DNA of 36,988 bases from UBA6814 sp040753075 (lineage in GTDB: Bacteria; Desulfobacterota; Desulfovibrionia; Desulfovibrionales; Desulfovibrionaceae): positions 1 to 36,988 of the forward strand of contig JBFMHA010000030.1 of the NCBI GenBank assembly GCA_040753075.1. The letters are read 5' to 3'. Shown piece by piece: positions 1 through 8,203 of the stretch. Every line of letters starts with the position of its first letter. The first letter of the stretch is position 1. The position numbers and the translations under genes are program-made. Below the pieces are notes generated by a model, which saw only the letters and a program-made list of their open reading frames with translations, searched no databases and was not told the origin of the DNA.

Positions 1-2369
1 CCCGGGGACAGGACGCAGCCGCCCCCCCCGCCTCCTCCGCCTCCCCCGCCCCCTCCGCCGGCAACGGGACTGGCGATGCCCACCGGGTCCTCGATGACCC
101 CGTTGGCCAGTCCGTCCGCGTCGCCCGAGCCGCCGTCGGTGAGGGTCAGGGTCAGGGTCCGGCCGTTGCGGACCGCATTGGCGCCGAAGTCGCTGAATCC
201 GTGCGAGTCGGTCTTGAAGCACACGTCGCCGGGCCCGGGCTCGGCGGGAAGCTGCACCTGGACCTGGACCGTGGCCCCGGGGGCCAGCCCCTCCACCTGG
301 TAGGACAGAAGCCCGTGGGGGAAGGAGTAGCCCGCCGGCTTGTTGCGCTGGCTCACGCTCTGGTGGCTCTCGGAGCGGGCAGCGACCCCGGCCAGCCGGG
401 CTCCGGGGGCGCCGGAGACGTCCACGGTGTAGTTGCCGGTCCCGGTGGCCGCTGGCGGGCTGGCCCGGGCCGCATCGTTCGGGGTGTTGTCCTGGTTGTC
501 GGGCACGCCGTCGCCGTCCGCATCCCCGGCCTGGGCCACGGTGCGGAAGCTCCATTTCCGGGCCGCGGTCAGGCGGTTGCCCGAGGCGTCCTTGACGTCC
601 GTGTTCAGGGTCGCGGTATAGGTCGTGGAGTGCTCCAGGGGGGCGTCGGGGATGAAGGTGGCGGAGCGGGTGAAGAGGTCGTAGGTCACTCTGCCGGCCA
701 GCCCGCGGGACAGGAAGAAGCTCGCGGTGGTCAGCGAGGCGCTGTCCATGTCCTCGCTGAAGGTCGCCCTGATCACGCTGTCCACCGGCGCGTCGGCGGC
801 GCCGTTGGCCGGCGTGGTCCCGTTCACCGCGGGCGGCGTGACGTCCGGGGGCGCGGTGGAGAAGGACCAGGACCATTCGCGGGCCAGGGCGTTGCCGGCC
901 AGGTCCTTGGCCGCGACGCCGATGGCGGCGTTGTAGGTCTGCCCGGCCACCAGCATCCCGGACGGGGTGAACGTGGCGATGTGGTTGGCCGCGTCGTAGG
1001 CCACCCTTCCGGGCACGGAGTACCCTGCGCCGTCCTTGAGGGCGAAGCTGGCCGGGTCGATGCTCTCCGGAAGCATGGCCTCGCTGAACGTGGCGGACAG
1101 GGTGGTGCTCAGGGGGACGGCGACGGCGCCGTGGGTCGGCGCGGTTCCGGCCACTGTGGGCGGGGTGGAGTCCGTGAACACCCGGAAAAGAATCCCGCCG
1201 CCGCTGAAGCTTCCTGCTGCGACGATCTTGTCGTCGTTCTGCAGGACCACGTCGCCCAGGGAGTCGTCCGGCCCGAAGTCCAGAACAGCCCACCCCCCGT
1301 CGCCGAAGTCCGCGTCCAACTGGCCGGTGGGCAGGATGCGGAGCAGGGCCATGTGCAAGTTCACGCTCCCGGCCAGCACCACCTTGCCGTCGGATTGGAC
1401 GTGCAGGGAGCGGACCGACATCCAGCCGCCCAGGGTGTCCACGCCCAAGGATCCTCCGCCGTTGAAGTCCGGGTCTGGGAAGCCGGCGGCAGTGAGGCGG
1501 CTGACGCAGACCGAGGTGGACCTTCCCAGTGGCTGGGTGGCGACATAGACTGTTCCGTTCGGCCCCGCGGCCACGGCCTTGGCCGCCCATTCTTTGGTCA
1601 CGGTATTGCTGTAGAACCCGGCGCTGCCGAAAGTGGTGTCCAGCGTGCCGTTGGCCGTGTACCGGCCCACCCGGGGATACCTAAAGAAGCTGTTGGAGCC
1701 GGTCCCGGCAAGGAGAAACTTGCCGTCGGGCTGGACCGCGATGCCGGAGTACATCCGGTCGGGAACGGAGACGTTGCGGAAGCATCCGGTCTCGGTCCCG
1801 TCCGGAGAGAGGCAGCCCATGGAGGATCCGCCGGCGGCGATGATTTTTCCGTTGGGAAGCACTGCCACTGCATAGGTCCGCTCTTCCCAGGGGTGCCCGA
1901 ACGCGGCGACGCCGTTGCTCCCGAAGGCCGGGTCCAGGCTGCCGCCGGGCAGGAAGCGCAGGACCGTGTAGTCGTTGTTGGCCGCTCCGATGGACTCCAC
2001 GGCCACCAGGATCTTGCCGTCGGGCTGCACCGCGATGCCCCGGCCGACAGTATGGTAGCCCGGGCTGTAGACCGCCAGGCCGCCGTTGCCGAAGGTGGTG
2101 TCCACAAGGCCGTCGGCCGTGAAGCGCACCAGCCCGGTGGAGTTGCCTTCGTAGGTCCCGCAGGCCACGATCTTGCCGTCGGGCTGGAGCGCCACGCCGT
2201 AGAGGTACTCATGGCGGGGCGTGGGATCTAGCCTCGTGCCGCCTCCACCCACGCCGAAGGTGAGGTCCAGGTCACCGGCCCCGGCCATGGCCGCGCCGGG
2301 CAGCGCCAGAACCGCCAGAAGCGCCCACGCCAGCGCCGTCGTCCGTGCGGCGCGACTCTTCCCGCTCAT
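1..2369 (-). CDS. Exported delta-60 repeat / Ig-like / choice-of-anchor-U surface protein (C-terminus outside window)
   Basis: One open frame runs from an ATG at 2369, with GGAGG just upstream, to the window edge without a stop, giving at least 789 residues. Residues 1-30 are a signal peptide ending in an AMA-type cleavage site. About residues 45-390 hold seven copies of a QPDGKI-like motif followed by a TTFG-type turn, the delta-60 repeat pattern, so probably a seven-bladed beta-propeller. Two Big_5-like Ig domains follow (about 400-505 and 508-610, each beginning with a TPP motif). Next come an Asp-rich DGDGVPDNQD calcium-binding-like linker and a domain resembling choice-of-anchor U (about 635-770). 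The visible end is 14 consecutive Gly then Cys785. In related proteins such a Gly-tract-Cys precedes a hydrophobic helix and basic tail used for C-terminal sorting; here that part is not visible. Likely surface or secreted; ligand unknown. Confidence 0.85.
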   Translation of the reverse strand, partial: MSGKSRAARTTALAWALLAVLALPGAAMAGAGDLDLTFGVGGGGTRLDPTPRHEYLYGVALQPDGKIVACGTYEGNSTGLVRFTADGLVDTTFGNGGLAVYSPGYHTVGRGIAVQPDGKILVAVESIGAANNDYTVLRFLPGGSLDPAFGSNGVAAFGHPWEERTYAVAVLPNGKIIAAGGSSMGCLSPDGTETGCFRNVSVPDRMYSGIAVQPDGKFLLAGTGSNSFFRYPRVGRYTANGTLDTTFGSAGFYSNTVTKEWAAKAVAAGPNGTVYVATQPLGRSTSVCVSRLTAAGFPDPDFNGGGSLGVDTLGGWMSVRSLHVQSDGKVVLAGSVNLHMALLRILPTGQLDADFGDGGWAVLDFGPDDSLGDVVLQNDDKIVAAGSFSGGGILFRVFTDSTPPTVAGTAPTHGAVAVPLSTTLSATFSEAMLPESIDPASFALKDGAGYSVPGRVAYDAANHIATFTPSGMLVAGQTYNAAIGVAAKDLAGNALAREWSWSFSTAPPDVTPPAVNGTTPANGAADAPVDSVIRATFSEDMDSASLTTASFFLSRGLAGRVTYDLFTRSATFIPDAPLEHSTTYTATLNTDVKDASGNRLTAARKWSFRTVAQAGDADGDGVPDNQDNTPNDAARASPPAATGTGNYTVDVSGAPGARLAGVAARSESHQSVSQRNKPAGYSFPHGLLSYQVEGLAPGATVQVQVQLPAEPGPGDVCFKTDSHGFSDFGANAVRNGRTLTLTLTDGGSGDADGLANGVIEDPVGIASPVAGGGGGGGGGGGGGGCVLSP

Positions 2370-2434
2370 CACTTTCCTCCGCAGTGGCCGCCAAGGGAGC
2401 CAGAAATATAGGTTTGCGCATGCAATATGGGCTC

Positions 2435-2464
2435 AAGATATTTACCAGTCGCACTCGGTGTCAA
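2435..2464 (-). promoter_or_regulatory. Candidate sigma-70 promoter of the delta-60 repeat protein
   Basis: On the minus strand a perfect TTGACA (2464-2459) is followed after 18 bases by TATCTT (2440-2435). It lies in a locally AT-rich stretch, unusual in this GC-rich window, about 65 bases upstream of the ATG at 2369. The rest of the 2370-2559 divergent region shows no clear murI promoter. Confidence 0.4.
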
Positions 2465-2559
2465 GATAAAAAACAGAAAGCATATACGTATTGTTGTCTG
2501 GCCTGCGGCCTGCCCCTCCCGATGGACTTCCCGGGACAAACCGGCTACACCCCGCGGCC

Positions 2560-3387
2560 ATGGACTGCGCCGCTTCCCGGCCCATCGGGGTCTTCGACTC
2601 CGGGGTGGGCGGGCTCACCGTGCTCAAGGCCTTGCAGGAGCGCCTGCCGGCCGAGGACTATCTCTATCTCGGGGACACCGCCCGGTTGCCCTACGGCGCC
2701 AAGAGCCCCGAGTCCGTGACCCGCTACGCCCTGCAGTGCACCCGGCATCTGGTGGACCGCGGGGTGAAGCTCCTGGTGGTGGCCTGCAACACCGCCTCGG
2801 CCGTGGCCCTGCCCGCCCTGGAGGCGGCCTATCCCGGCCTGCCGGTGGTGGGGGTGGTGCGGCCCGGGGCCCGGGCCGGCTGCCGACTGACCCGCACCCG
2901 GAAGCTGGCGGTCATCGCCACCGAGGGCACGGTGAACGGCGGAGCGTACCAGGCGGCCATCCGCGAGCTCTGCCCGGAGATGGAGATCACCGCCCTGGCC
3001 TGCCCGCTCTTCGTGGCCCTGGCCGAGGAGGGCTGGACCGAAGGGACGGTGGCCGAGGAGACGGTCCGGCGCTACCTGCTCCCGCTCTTCGCCGGCCAGG
3101 ACGGCGACGGGCCGGACACCCTGGTCCTGGGCTGCACCCATTTCCCGCTTCTGGCCCCGGCCATCGGGGCGGTGCTGGGCTCCGGAGTGGCCATCATCGA
3201 CTCCGCGGCCACCACCGCGGCCGAGGTGGCCGAGCGTCTGGCCGCCACGGGCCTGGAGGCCCCCGGCCCCGGCCCCGGCGCCGCCCGCTTTCTGGCCACC
3301 GACGGCGCGCCCCGTTTCGCCCGCGTGGGCGGCCGCTTCCTGGGCCGGCCCCTCTCCCCCGACGACGTGACCCTGGTGGATCTCTAG
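2560..3387 (+). CDS. murI: Glutamate racemase
   Basis: Converts L-glutamate to D-glutamate for peptidoglycan synthesis in the cytoplasm. The product is 275 residues, normal for the family. The family signatures are present: FDSGVGGL near the N-terminus (Asp13-Ser14), PYG at 44-46, the first catalytic cysteine in ACNTASA (Cys76) and the second in LGCTHFPLL (Cys192). The frame is open further upstream to 2491 from a non-ATG start. I chose the ATG at 2560 because the family homology begins a few residues later (RPIGVFDSG) and the upstream residues look non-coding; no strong Shine-Dalgarno is visible. It stands alone, divergent from the surface-protein gene. Confidence 0.93.
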   Translation: MDCAASRPIGVFDSGVGGLTVLKALQERLPAEDYLYLGDTARLPYGAKSPESVTRYALQCTRHLVDRGVKLLVVACNTASAVALPALEAAYPGLPVVGVVRPGARAGCRLTRTRKLAVIATEGTVNGGAYQAAIRELCPEMEITALACPLFVALAEEGWTEGTVAEETVRRYLLPLFAGQDGDGPDTLVLGCTHFPLLAPAIGAVLGSGVAIIDSAATTAAEVAERLAATGLEAPGPGPGAARFLATDGAPRFARVGGRFLGRPLSPDDVTLVDL

Positions 3388-3631
3388 CGCCGCGTCCGCC
3401 ACGTGCTTCGAGCGCCGGGCCAGCCTGACGCCTAAGCGTCCCAGTATTATTCTCCACAAAGTGTTAAGGGTTTTTTGCGGGCGCGGCGCTGGCCGCCCCT
3501 TTCCCCGTGCTCCTCTGGCCGGGGTGCGAAGTCGCACGCGCGGCCTGCGATCTCTTGCCTATATCCTTTCGAAAGGGTAGAGCTTTTTGCCAGCATCGTC
3601 TGAGGAGTCAGTCGACGGAGGCGGGGGGCAC
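3388..3631 (+). other. murI-kinase intergenic region with a 12-bp palindrome
   Basis: After murI there is a small GACGC/GCGTC hairpin (3427-3440) without a clear T-tract, so only a weak terminator candidate. A T6 run lies at about 3469-3474. At 3565-3576 is a perfect palindrome CCTTTCGAAAGG, about 55 bases before the kinase start, which could be an operator. I see no gene here. Confidence 0.35.
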
Positions 3632-5503
3632 GTGAGCAAAGGCGTCGCTCTGTTCGATTCCCGGGCGGAAGCCCTGGTCGCCGGCCTGGCGCTGGCGGTT
3701 CTGGTGTGGACCTCGACTGGCAACTACCTGCTGTTCCACAGCCTGGTGGAGTTGTTCGCGGTATTCGTGGGCTTCGGCATCTTCGCCCTGGTCCTGAACG
3801 CCCGGCGGCACATCGAGAACGGCGCGGTCCTGGTCCTGGGCTACGCCTTTTTCGCGGTGGCCGGCCTGGATCTGCTGCACGCCCTGGCCTACAAGGGCAT
3901 GGGCGTGTTCCCGGGCTACGACGCGGACCTGCCCACCCAGCTCTGGATCGCGGCGCGCGGGGTCCAGGCCGCGGCGTTCCTGGCCGCGCCCTTTTTCGTG
4001 CGGCGCCGGGTGGCCTTCGGCCCGGTCTTCGGCCTGTGCGCCGCATCCCTTGCCCTGCTCCTTCTGCTCATCTTCCTCCTAGACGCCTTCCCGCGTTGTT
4101 ACGTCGAAGGCCAGGGCCTGACGGCCTTCAAGATCGGCGCGGAATACGCGATGTCCGGAGCCCTGGCGTTGTCGGGCCTGCTGCTGCGCCGCCAGGCCGC
4201 GGAGTTCGACCCTGGCGTGCTCCGGCTCATCCTGCTCTGCCTGGGGCTCAGCGTGGCCTCGGAACTGTGTCTCACCCTGTACCGGGACGTGTACGGCCTG
4301 GCGAACATGGCGGGCCACTGTTTCAAGCTCGGGGCGTTCTACTCGCTGCACAAGGCGGTGCTGGCCCTGGGCGTCTCCCGGCCGCACGAGCTGCTGTACC
4401 GCCGGCTTGCCCGGAGCCGGGAAAGGCTGGCCGCGTCGGAGCTCGCCCTCAAGAACGCCCAGACCCTGGCCCGGATCGGCAGCTATGTCCGGGACGCCTC
4501 GGGCGAAACCTGCGAATGGTCGGACGAGCTGTACCGCCTGCTCGGCTATGCGCCCGGGGAGACGCCGGGCAGCCTGGACCTGCTGTACGAACACGTCCAT
4601 CCCGAGGACCGGGAGCGGCTCGGCGCGGCGGTGGGACAGGCCGTGGCCGCCCTGGGCCAGATGGACCTGGAGTTCCGCTACCGGCGTCGGGACGGGGAGG
4701 TGCGGCACGCCCGGGGCCTGGGCTCGGCCACCGAGGACGGGAAGGGCGGCCGACGGTTCTCCGGGGCCATCCAGGACGTGACCGAGGCGGTCCATGCCCG
4801 CCAACTCCGCGAGGAGGTGGAGCGCATCCTGCGCCACGACCTTCGGTCGCCGCTGGCGGCGATCGTGGGCATGGCCCAGACCATCCGCTCCGAGGCGGTC
4901 GTGGAGGAGGTCATGGAGATGGCAAGGATGATCGAGGAGTCGGGAGAGCGGCTCATGGACTCCCTGCGCCGCTCCCTGGACCTCTACAAGATGGAGCAGG
5001 GAACCTACGCGCCCGATCTCCGGCCCGTGGACCTGCTGTCCGTGTCCCGCCGGGTGCTGTCCGACCTGTCCCGGGAGATGGGGCGCAAGGGCCTGGTCGG
5101 CGAGGTCCTGCTGCAGGGCAGGCCGGCGGGACCGGACGGCCCCTTCCAGGCGCTGGGCGAGGAGGACCTCTGCTTCAGCATGCTGCACAACCTGGTCCGG
5201 AACGCGGTGGAGGCCTCGCCGTCCGGGCGGACGGTGCGCATCGAACTGCGCGACGGCGCTGCGCCCGAACTGGCGGTGTGGAACCTGGGCGCCGTGCCGG
5301 AGGCGATCCGCGGCAACTTCCTCGAGAAGGGCGTCACCTTCGGCAAGAAGCACGGCGCGGGGCTCGGGGCCTATTCGGCCCGGCTCATGGCCCGGGCCAT
5401 GGGCGGCGACATCTCCTTCGCCACCTCGGAGGAGTCGGGGACCACGGTCACTGTGCATCTCCCGCGCTCCTCCCCCGCCTCTCCCGGGCGCTCCCAGGAC
5501 TGA
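3632..5503 (+). CDS. Membrane histidine kinase: MASE3 sensor, PAS, kinase core
   Basis: Predicted 623-residue sensor kinase. I prefer the GTG at 3632, which has a GGAGGCGGGG Shine-Dalgarno at 3617-3628; an in-frame TTG at 3587 would add 15 low-complexity residues. Residues about 10-220 form several membrane helices with MASE3 hallmarks (FHSLVELF, LLHALAYKGMGVF, TQLWIAAR and a final GHCFKLGAFY). A PAS domain follows (about 260-385). The H-box is RHDLRSP with phospho-acceptor His402, the N-box is LVRNAVEAS (about 522), and the glycine-rich ATP lid is GAGLGAYSARL (about 573). There is no response regulator next to it, so it is an orphan kinase; its signal is unknown. It precedes the flagellar genes, but a possible promoter lies between, so co-transcription is not evident. 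Confidence 0.88.
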   Translation: MSKGVALFDSRAEALVAGLALAVLVWTSTGNYLLFHSLVELFAVFVGFGIFALVLNARRHIENGAVLVLGYAFFAVAGLDLLHALAYKGMGVFPGYDADLPTQLWIAARGVQAAAFLAAPFFVRRRVAFGPVFGLCAASLALLLLLIFLLDAFPRCYVEGQGLTAFKIGAEYAMSGALALSGLLLRRQAAEFDPGVLRLILLCLGLSVASELCLTLYRDVYGLANMAGHCFKLGAFYSLHKAVLALGVSRPHELLYRRLARSRERLAASELALKNAQTLARIGSYVRDASGETCEWSDELYRLLGYAPGETPGSLDLLYEHVHPEDRERLGAAVGQAVAALGQMDLEFRYRRRDGEVRHARGLGSATEDGKGGRRFSGAIQDVTEAVHARQLREEVERILRHDLRSPLAAIVGMAQTIRSEAVVEEVMEMARMIEESGERLMDSLRRSLDLYKMEQGTYAPDLRPVDLLSVSRRVLSDLSREMGRKGLVGEVLLQGRPAGPDGPFQALGEEDLCFSMLHNLVRNAVEASPSGRTVRIELRDGAAPELAVWNLGAVPEAIRGNFLEKGVTFGKKHGAGLGAYSARLMARAMGGDISFATSEESGTTVTVHLPRSSPASPGRSQD

Positions 5504-5530
5504 TCTTCGCTGCGGGCCTGGCGCGGCCCT

Positions 5531-5547
5531 TTGGTACGGCTCTTGTA
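5531..5547 (+). promoter_or_regulatory. Candidate sigma-54 promoter of fliK-flgD-flgE
   Basis: TTGGTACGGCTCTTGTA matches the sigma-54 consensus TTGGCACG-N4-TTGCA except for T instead of C at two places, one of them in the -12 GC. The GG element (5533-5534) is 10 bases from GT (5545-5546). It lies 26 bases before the fliK start, a normal distance. Support is moderate because the -12 element is imperfect. Confidence 0.42.
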
Positions 5548-5572
5548 CTAAGGAGCCCCGAGGAGCCGCAGC

Positions 5573-7462
5573 ATGCAATTTTTACCCACCTTCATCCTGA
5601 GCGCCGGAAGCGAGGGCCGAGCCAAGGCGGGCTTCGGCGCGGTCCGGGAGCAGGCGTCGTCGTCCTTCTCCGAGCTTCTGGGGCGCGCCTCGGCAACCGC
5701 GCGCGGCGCGGGCCGGCGCCAGGCGTGCGACGTGCTGGAGGCCAAGGCCTCCGCCCTTTCGGCCGAGGGCCGGGAGGCCCTGGCCCTGGCCCGCGGGCTG
5801 CTGGCCAAGGAAGGGGCCGCAGGATCCGGGGACGCCGCTGCGGAGCATTCCGGAAGGGCCAGGAAGGTCCTGTCCGCTCTTTTCGTCGCCGTGGGCGGGG
5901 GGGGGCGCAAGCCCGACCTGAGCCTGCAGGGTCTCGCCCTCACCCGGGAAGACTTTGCCGCCCTGCGGGAGGGCTTGGCCGAGCACGGCTTCACCGCTGC
6001 GGAGCTGGAGCAGCTTCAGTCCCTGGTGAACTCCAAGGGCGGGTTGACCTGGGGCCGCCTGGTGTCGGCCGTGGCGCGCAAGATGGCCGGGCTGGACGCC
6101 TTCCCGGCGGAGCTTTCCGGGGACGAGATCCGGGCCATCCAGAGTTTCTTCCAGAAGGCCGGCTGCACCCCCCAGGAGGCCGAAGGCCTGCTCGACAAGC
6201 TGCGCCGCGGCGAGGCCCCGGTGGTGTGGCAGGTCCTGGAGGGCAAGCTCGCGGCCCTGCCCGAAGGTTCGGCCCTGGACCTGGACAAGGCCGAGATCGA
6301 GGCCCTGTCCAGGGCTCTGCGCCTGGACTCCGGCCAGCAGGGCCGGTTGCGTTCGGCCATTGCGGAAGACGGCTCCGCCCGCCTGGCGGTCAAGGATCTC
6401 AAGGCGGTTCTGGCCGAACTCAAGACCGATGCGGCGCAACGGGCCGCCGACCGCTCCTCGCAGGCCACGGCTCTGCGCGACCTGGTGGCCGGGGTCTACG
6501 AGTCGGCCCGGGACAAGGCCGGCGTGGACGCCAAGGCCGACCGCCGTCCGGACGGCGAGGCCCGCCGGACCAGGCTTCTGGCCGAGGCGGCCAAGGACGA
6601 GCGCCAGGCCGAAGAGGACGGCTACCGGCCCCTGTCCGGCAAGGATGCGGCCGGGGAGAGCGAGGGCAGGGGGCTGGCCGCCCGACTGCCCGGCCACGAC
6701 CGCTCCCGGACCGCGGAGGACGGCCGCCAGCAGGGCGAGCGCAACGGCCGCGGGGAGCACGGAGAGAACAAGGCCCCCGAGGGAGCGGCCCCGAATCAGG
6801 CCAGGCCGGCGGCTCAGACCGAGGAGCAGAAGGCCTGGGCCGAGTTCTGGGGCAAGGTGGCCAAGGACCGCGCCGCTTCGGCCCAGGTCCGGGCCGAAGC
6901 CAGGCCGCCCGCGGGCGATGCGGCCGCCGGGTTGGCCGGGGAGGCCTCTGCCGCCCTCCGGGCCGAAGCCCCGCAGGCGTCTCCGTCCTCCGGCCTGGAA
7001 AAATTTGCCCCCCGCGACGTGCTTCGCCAGGTTGAGAGCGGCGTCTTCCGCAACCTGAGCGAGGGCGCCAAGCAACTCACCCTGCGCCTGGACCCGCCCG
7101 AGCTGGGCAAGCTGAGCCTGCAACTCACCGTGCGCGGCCAGGACGTAAGCGTGGTGCTCAAGGCCGAAACCGCGGAAGCCGGCCGCATGCTCAGCGAGAA
7201 CCTGCCCCAGCTGCGCCAGGTCCTGGAGGACCAGGGCCTCAAGGTGGGCAAGCTCGAGGTGCAGACCCAGCTTTCGGGCGGCGAGCAGGGCCGGGACTGG
7301 GCCGGCGCGGACCGGCACAACGAGGCCCGCGAGCGGGAAGAGGCGGCCCGCGCCCTGGACCGGATGCGCATCCTGCGCGGCGGCGAGACTGTGGCCCGGG
7401 AAATGCAATCCGGGGACGTGACGGCAATTCATTCCCACACAGGGCTTTCGGTCATCGCCTAG
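5573..7462 (+). CDS. fliK: Flagellar hook-length control protein FliK
   Basis: Secreted ruler that sets hook length and switches the flagellar export apparatus to late substrates. The 629-residue product fits the family: a long, poorly conserved, Ala/Glu/Lys/Arg-rich N-terminal and central part, then a Flg_hook C-terminal domain (about 500-590). That domain has the diagnostic LRLDPPELGKLSLQL segment and a QLRQVLEDQGLKVGKLEVQ helix-strand. The start at 5573 has GAGGAGC upstream. It is the first gene of a tight unit with flgD (18-base gap) and flgE, which is the usual Desulfovibrio-type order. Identification rests on the C-terminal domain and context, since the N-terminal region is not recognisable by itself. 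Confidence 0.9.
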   Translation: MQFLPTFILSAGSEGRAKAGFGAVREQASSSFSELLGRASATARGAGRRQACDVLEAKASALSAEGREALALARGLLAKEGAAGSGDAAAEHSGRARKVLSALFVAVGGGGRKPDLSLQGLALTREDFAALREGLAEHGFTAAELEQLQSLVNSKGGLTWGRLVSAVARKMAGLDAFPAELSGDEIRAIQSFFQKAGCTPQEAEGLLDKLRRGEAPVVWQVLEGKLAALPEGSALDLDKAEIEALSRALRLDSGQQGRLRSAIAEDGSARLAVKDLKAVLAELKTDAAQRAADRSSQATALRDLVAGVYESARDKAGVDAKADRRPDGEARRTRLLAEAAKDERQAEEDGYRPLSGKDAAGESEGRGLAARLPGHDRSRTAEDGRQQGERNGRGEHGENKAPEGAAPNQARPAAQTEEQKAWAEFWGKVAKDRAASAQVRAEARPPAGDAAAGLAGEASAALRAEAPQASPSSGLEKFAPRDVLRQVESGVFRNLSEGAKQLTLRLDPPELGKLSLQLTVRGQDVSVVLKAETAEAGRMLSENLPQLRQVLEDQGLKVGKLEVQTQLSGGEQGRDWAGADRHNEAREREEAARALDRMRILRGGETVAREMQSGDVTAIHSHTGLSVIA

Positions 7463-7480
7463 GCCCCGGAGACGCGCACC

Positions 7481-8191
7481 ATGTCGACCTACAATCCTTC
7501 GCATATCATCGGCAAGGCGGAGACGGACTTCTACTCCGCCAAGACCACGGGCAAGTCCGAACTGGACAAGGAGGACTTCCTCCTGCTCCTGGTGACCCAA
7601 CTGCAGCACCAGGATCCGCTGAACCCGATGGATGACAAGGAATTCACCGCCCAGCTGGCCAACTTCTCCAGCCTGGAGCAGCTCACCAACATCAACAACG
7701 GCATCAAGAGCCTGACCGACCAGGCCGGAACCCAGGACATGCGCACCGCGGTGAGCTACATCGGCCGCGACGTGCGGGCCTCGGGCGACATGGTCTCGGT
7801 GGCCGACGGCAAGGCCAGCACCGTCTACTACTTCTTGGACGCCACCGCGGAGAGCGCCTACGTCAACCTCTACGACGTGAACGGCAACATCGTCCGCACC
7901 GCGCAACTCGGCAGCCAGCAGGCGGGCGAGCACACCTTCGCGTGGGACGGCAAGGACTGGGCCGGCAAGCAGGCCCCGGACGGCCTCTACTACGTCTATC
8001 TTGCGGCGCAGGACGCGGACGGCCAGGCCATCCTGACCAACACCGAGGTTTCGGGCCGGGTGTCCGCGGTGCAGAGCTACAACGGCTCCAACTACCTGCG
8101 TCTGGCCGACGGCCGGATCGTGAACTTCAACAAGGTCTACGAAGTGGTCGATCCCTCGGCGGCGGAATCGTCGACGACGGGTGACGAATAA
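7481..8191 (+). CDS. flgD: Flagellar hook capping protein FlgD
   Basis: Scaffold cap that sits at the tip of the growing hook and guides assembly of FlgE. The product is 236 residues. The N-terminal hallmark is clear: DKEDFLLLLVTQLQHQDPLN followed by MDDKEFTAQLANFSSLEQL (about residues 29-70). The remainder fits the FlgD beta-domains, including a FlgD-Ig-like segment (about 110-190) with a GEHTFAWDGKD motif. A GGAG Shine-Dalgarno precedes the ATG. It sits between fliK and flgE with short gaps on both sides (18 and 12 bases). Confidence 0.96.
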   Translation: MSTYNPSHIIGKAETDFYSAKTTGKSELDKEDFLLLLVTQLQHQDPLNPMDDKEFTAQLANFSSLEQLTNINNGIKSLTDQAGTQDMRTAVSYIGRDVRASGDMVSVADGKASTVYYFLDATAESAYVNLYDVNGNIVRTAQLGSQQAGEHTFAWDGKDWAGKQAPDGLYYVYLAAQDADGQAILTNTEVSGRVSAVQSYNGSNYLRLADGRIVNFNKVYEVVDPSAAESSTTGDE

Positions 8192-8203
8192 GGAGGTCGA
8201 ACC

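Noticed and set aside
201..2231. A 676-codon plus-strand open frame opposite the surface-protein gene
   Set aside because: Its product is a Gly/Val/His/Arg-rich translation without domains; the minus strand has a signal peptide and seven clear repeats. GC-rich coding DNA leaves such frames open by chance.
3706..7035. A 1109-codon plus-strand open frame across the kinase and fliK
   Set aside because: Pro/Gly/Arg-rich with no domain; it is out of frame with two genes that carry full family motifs.
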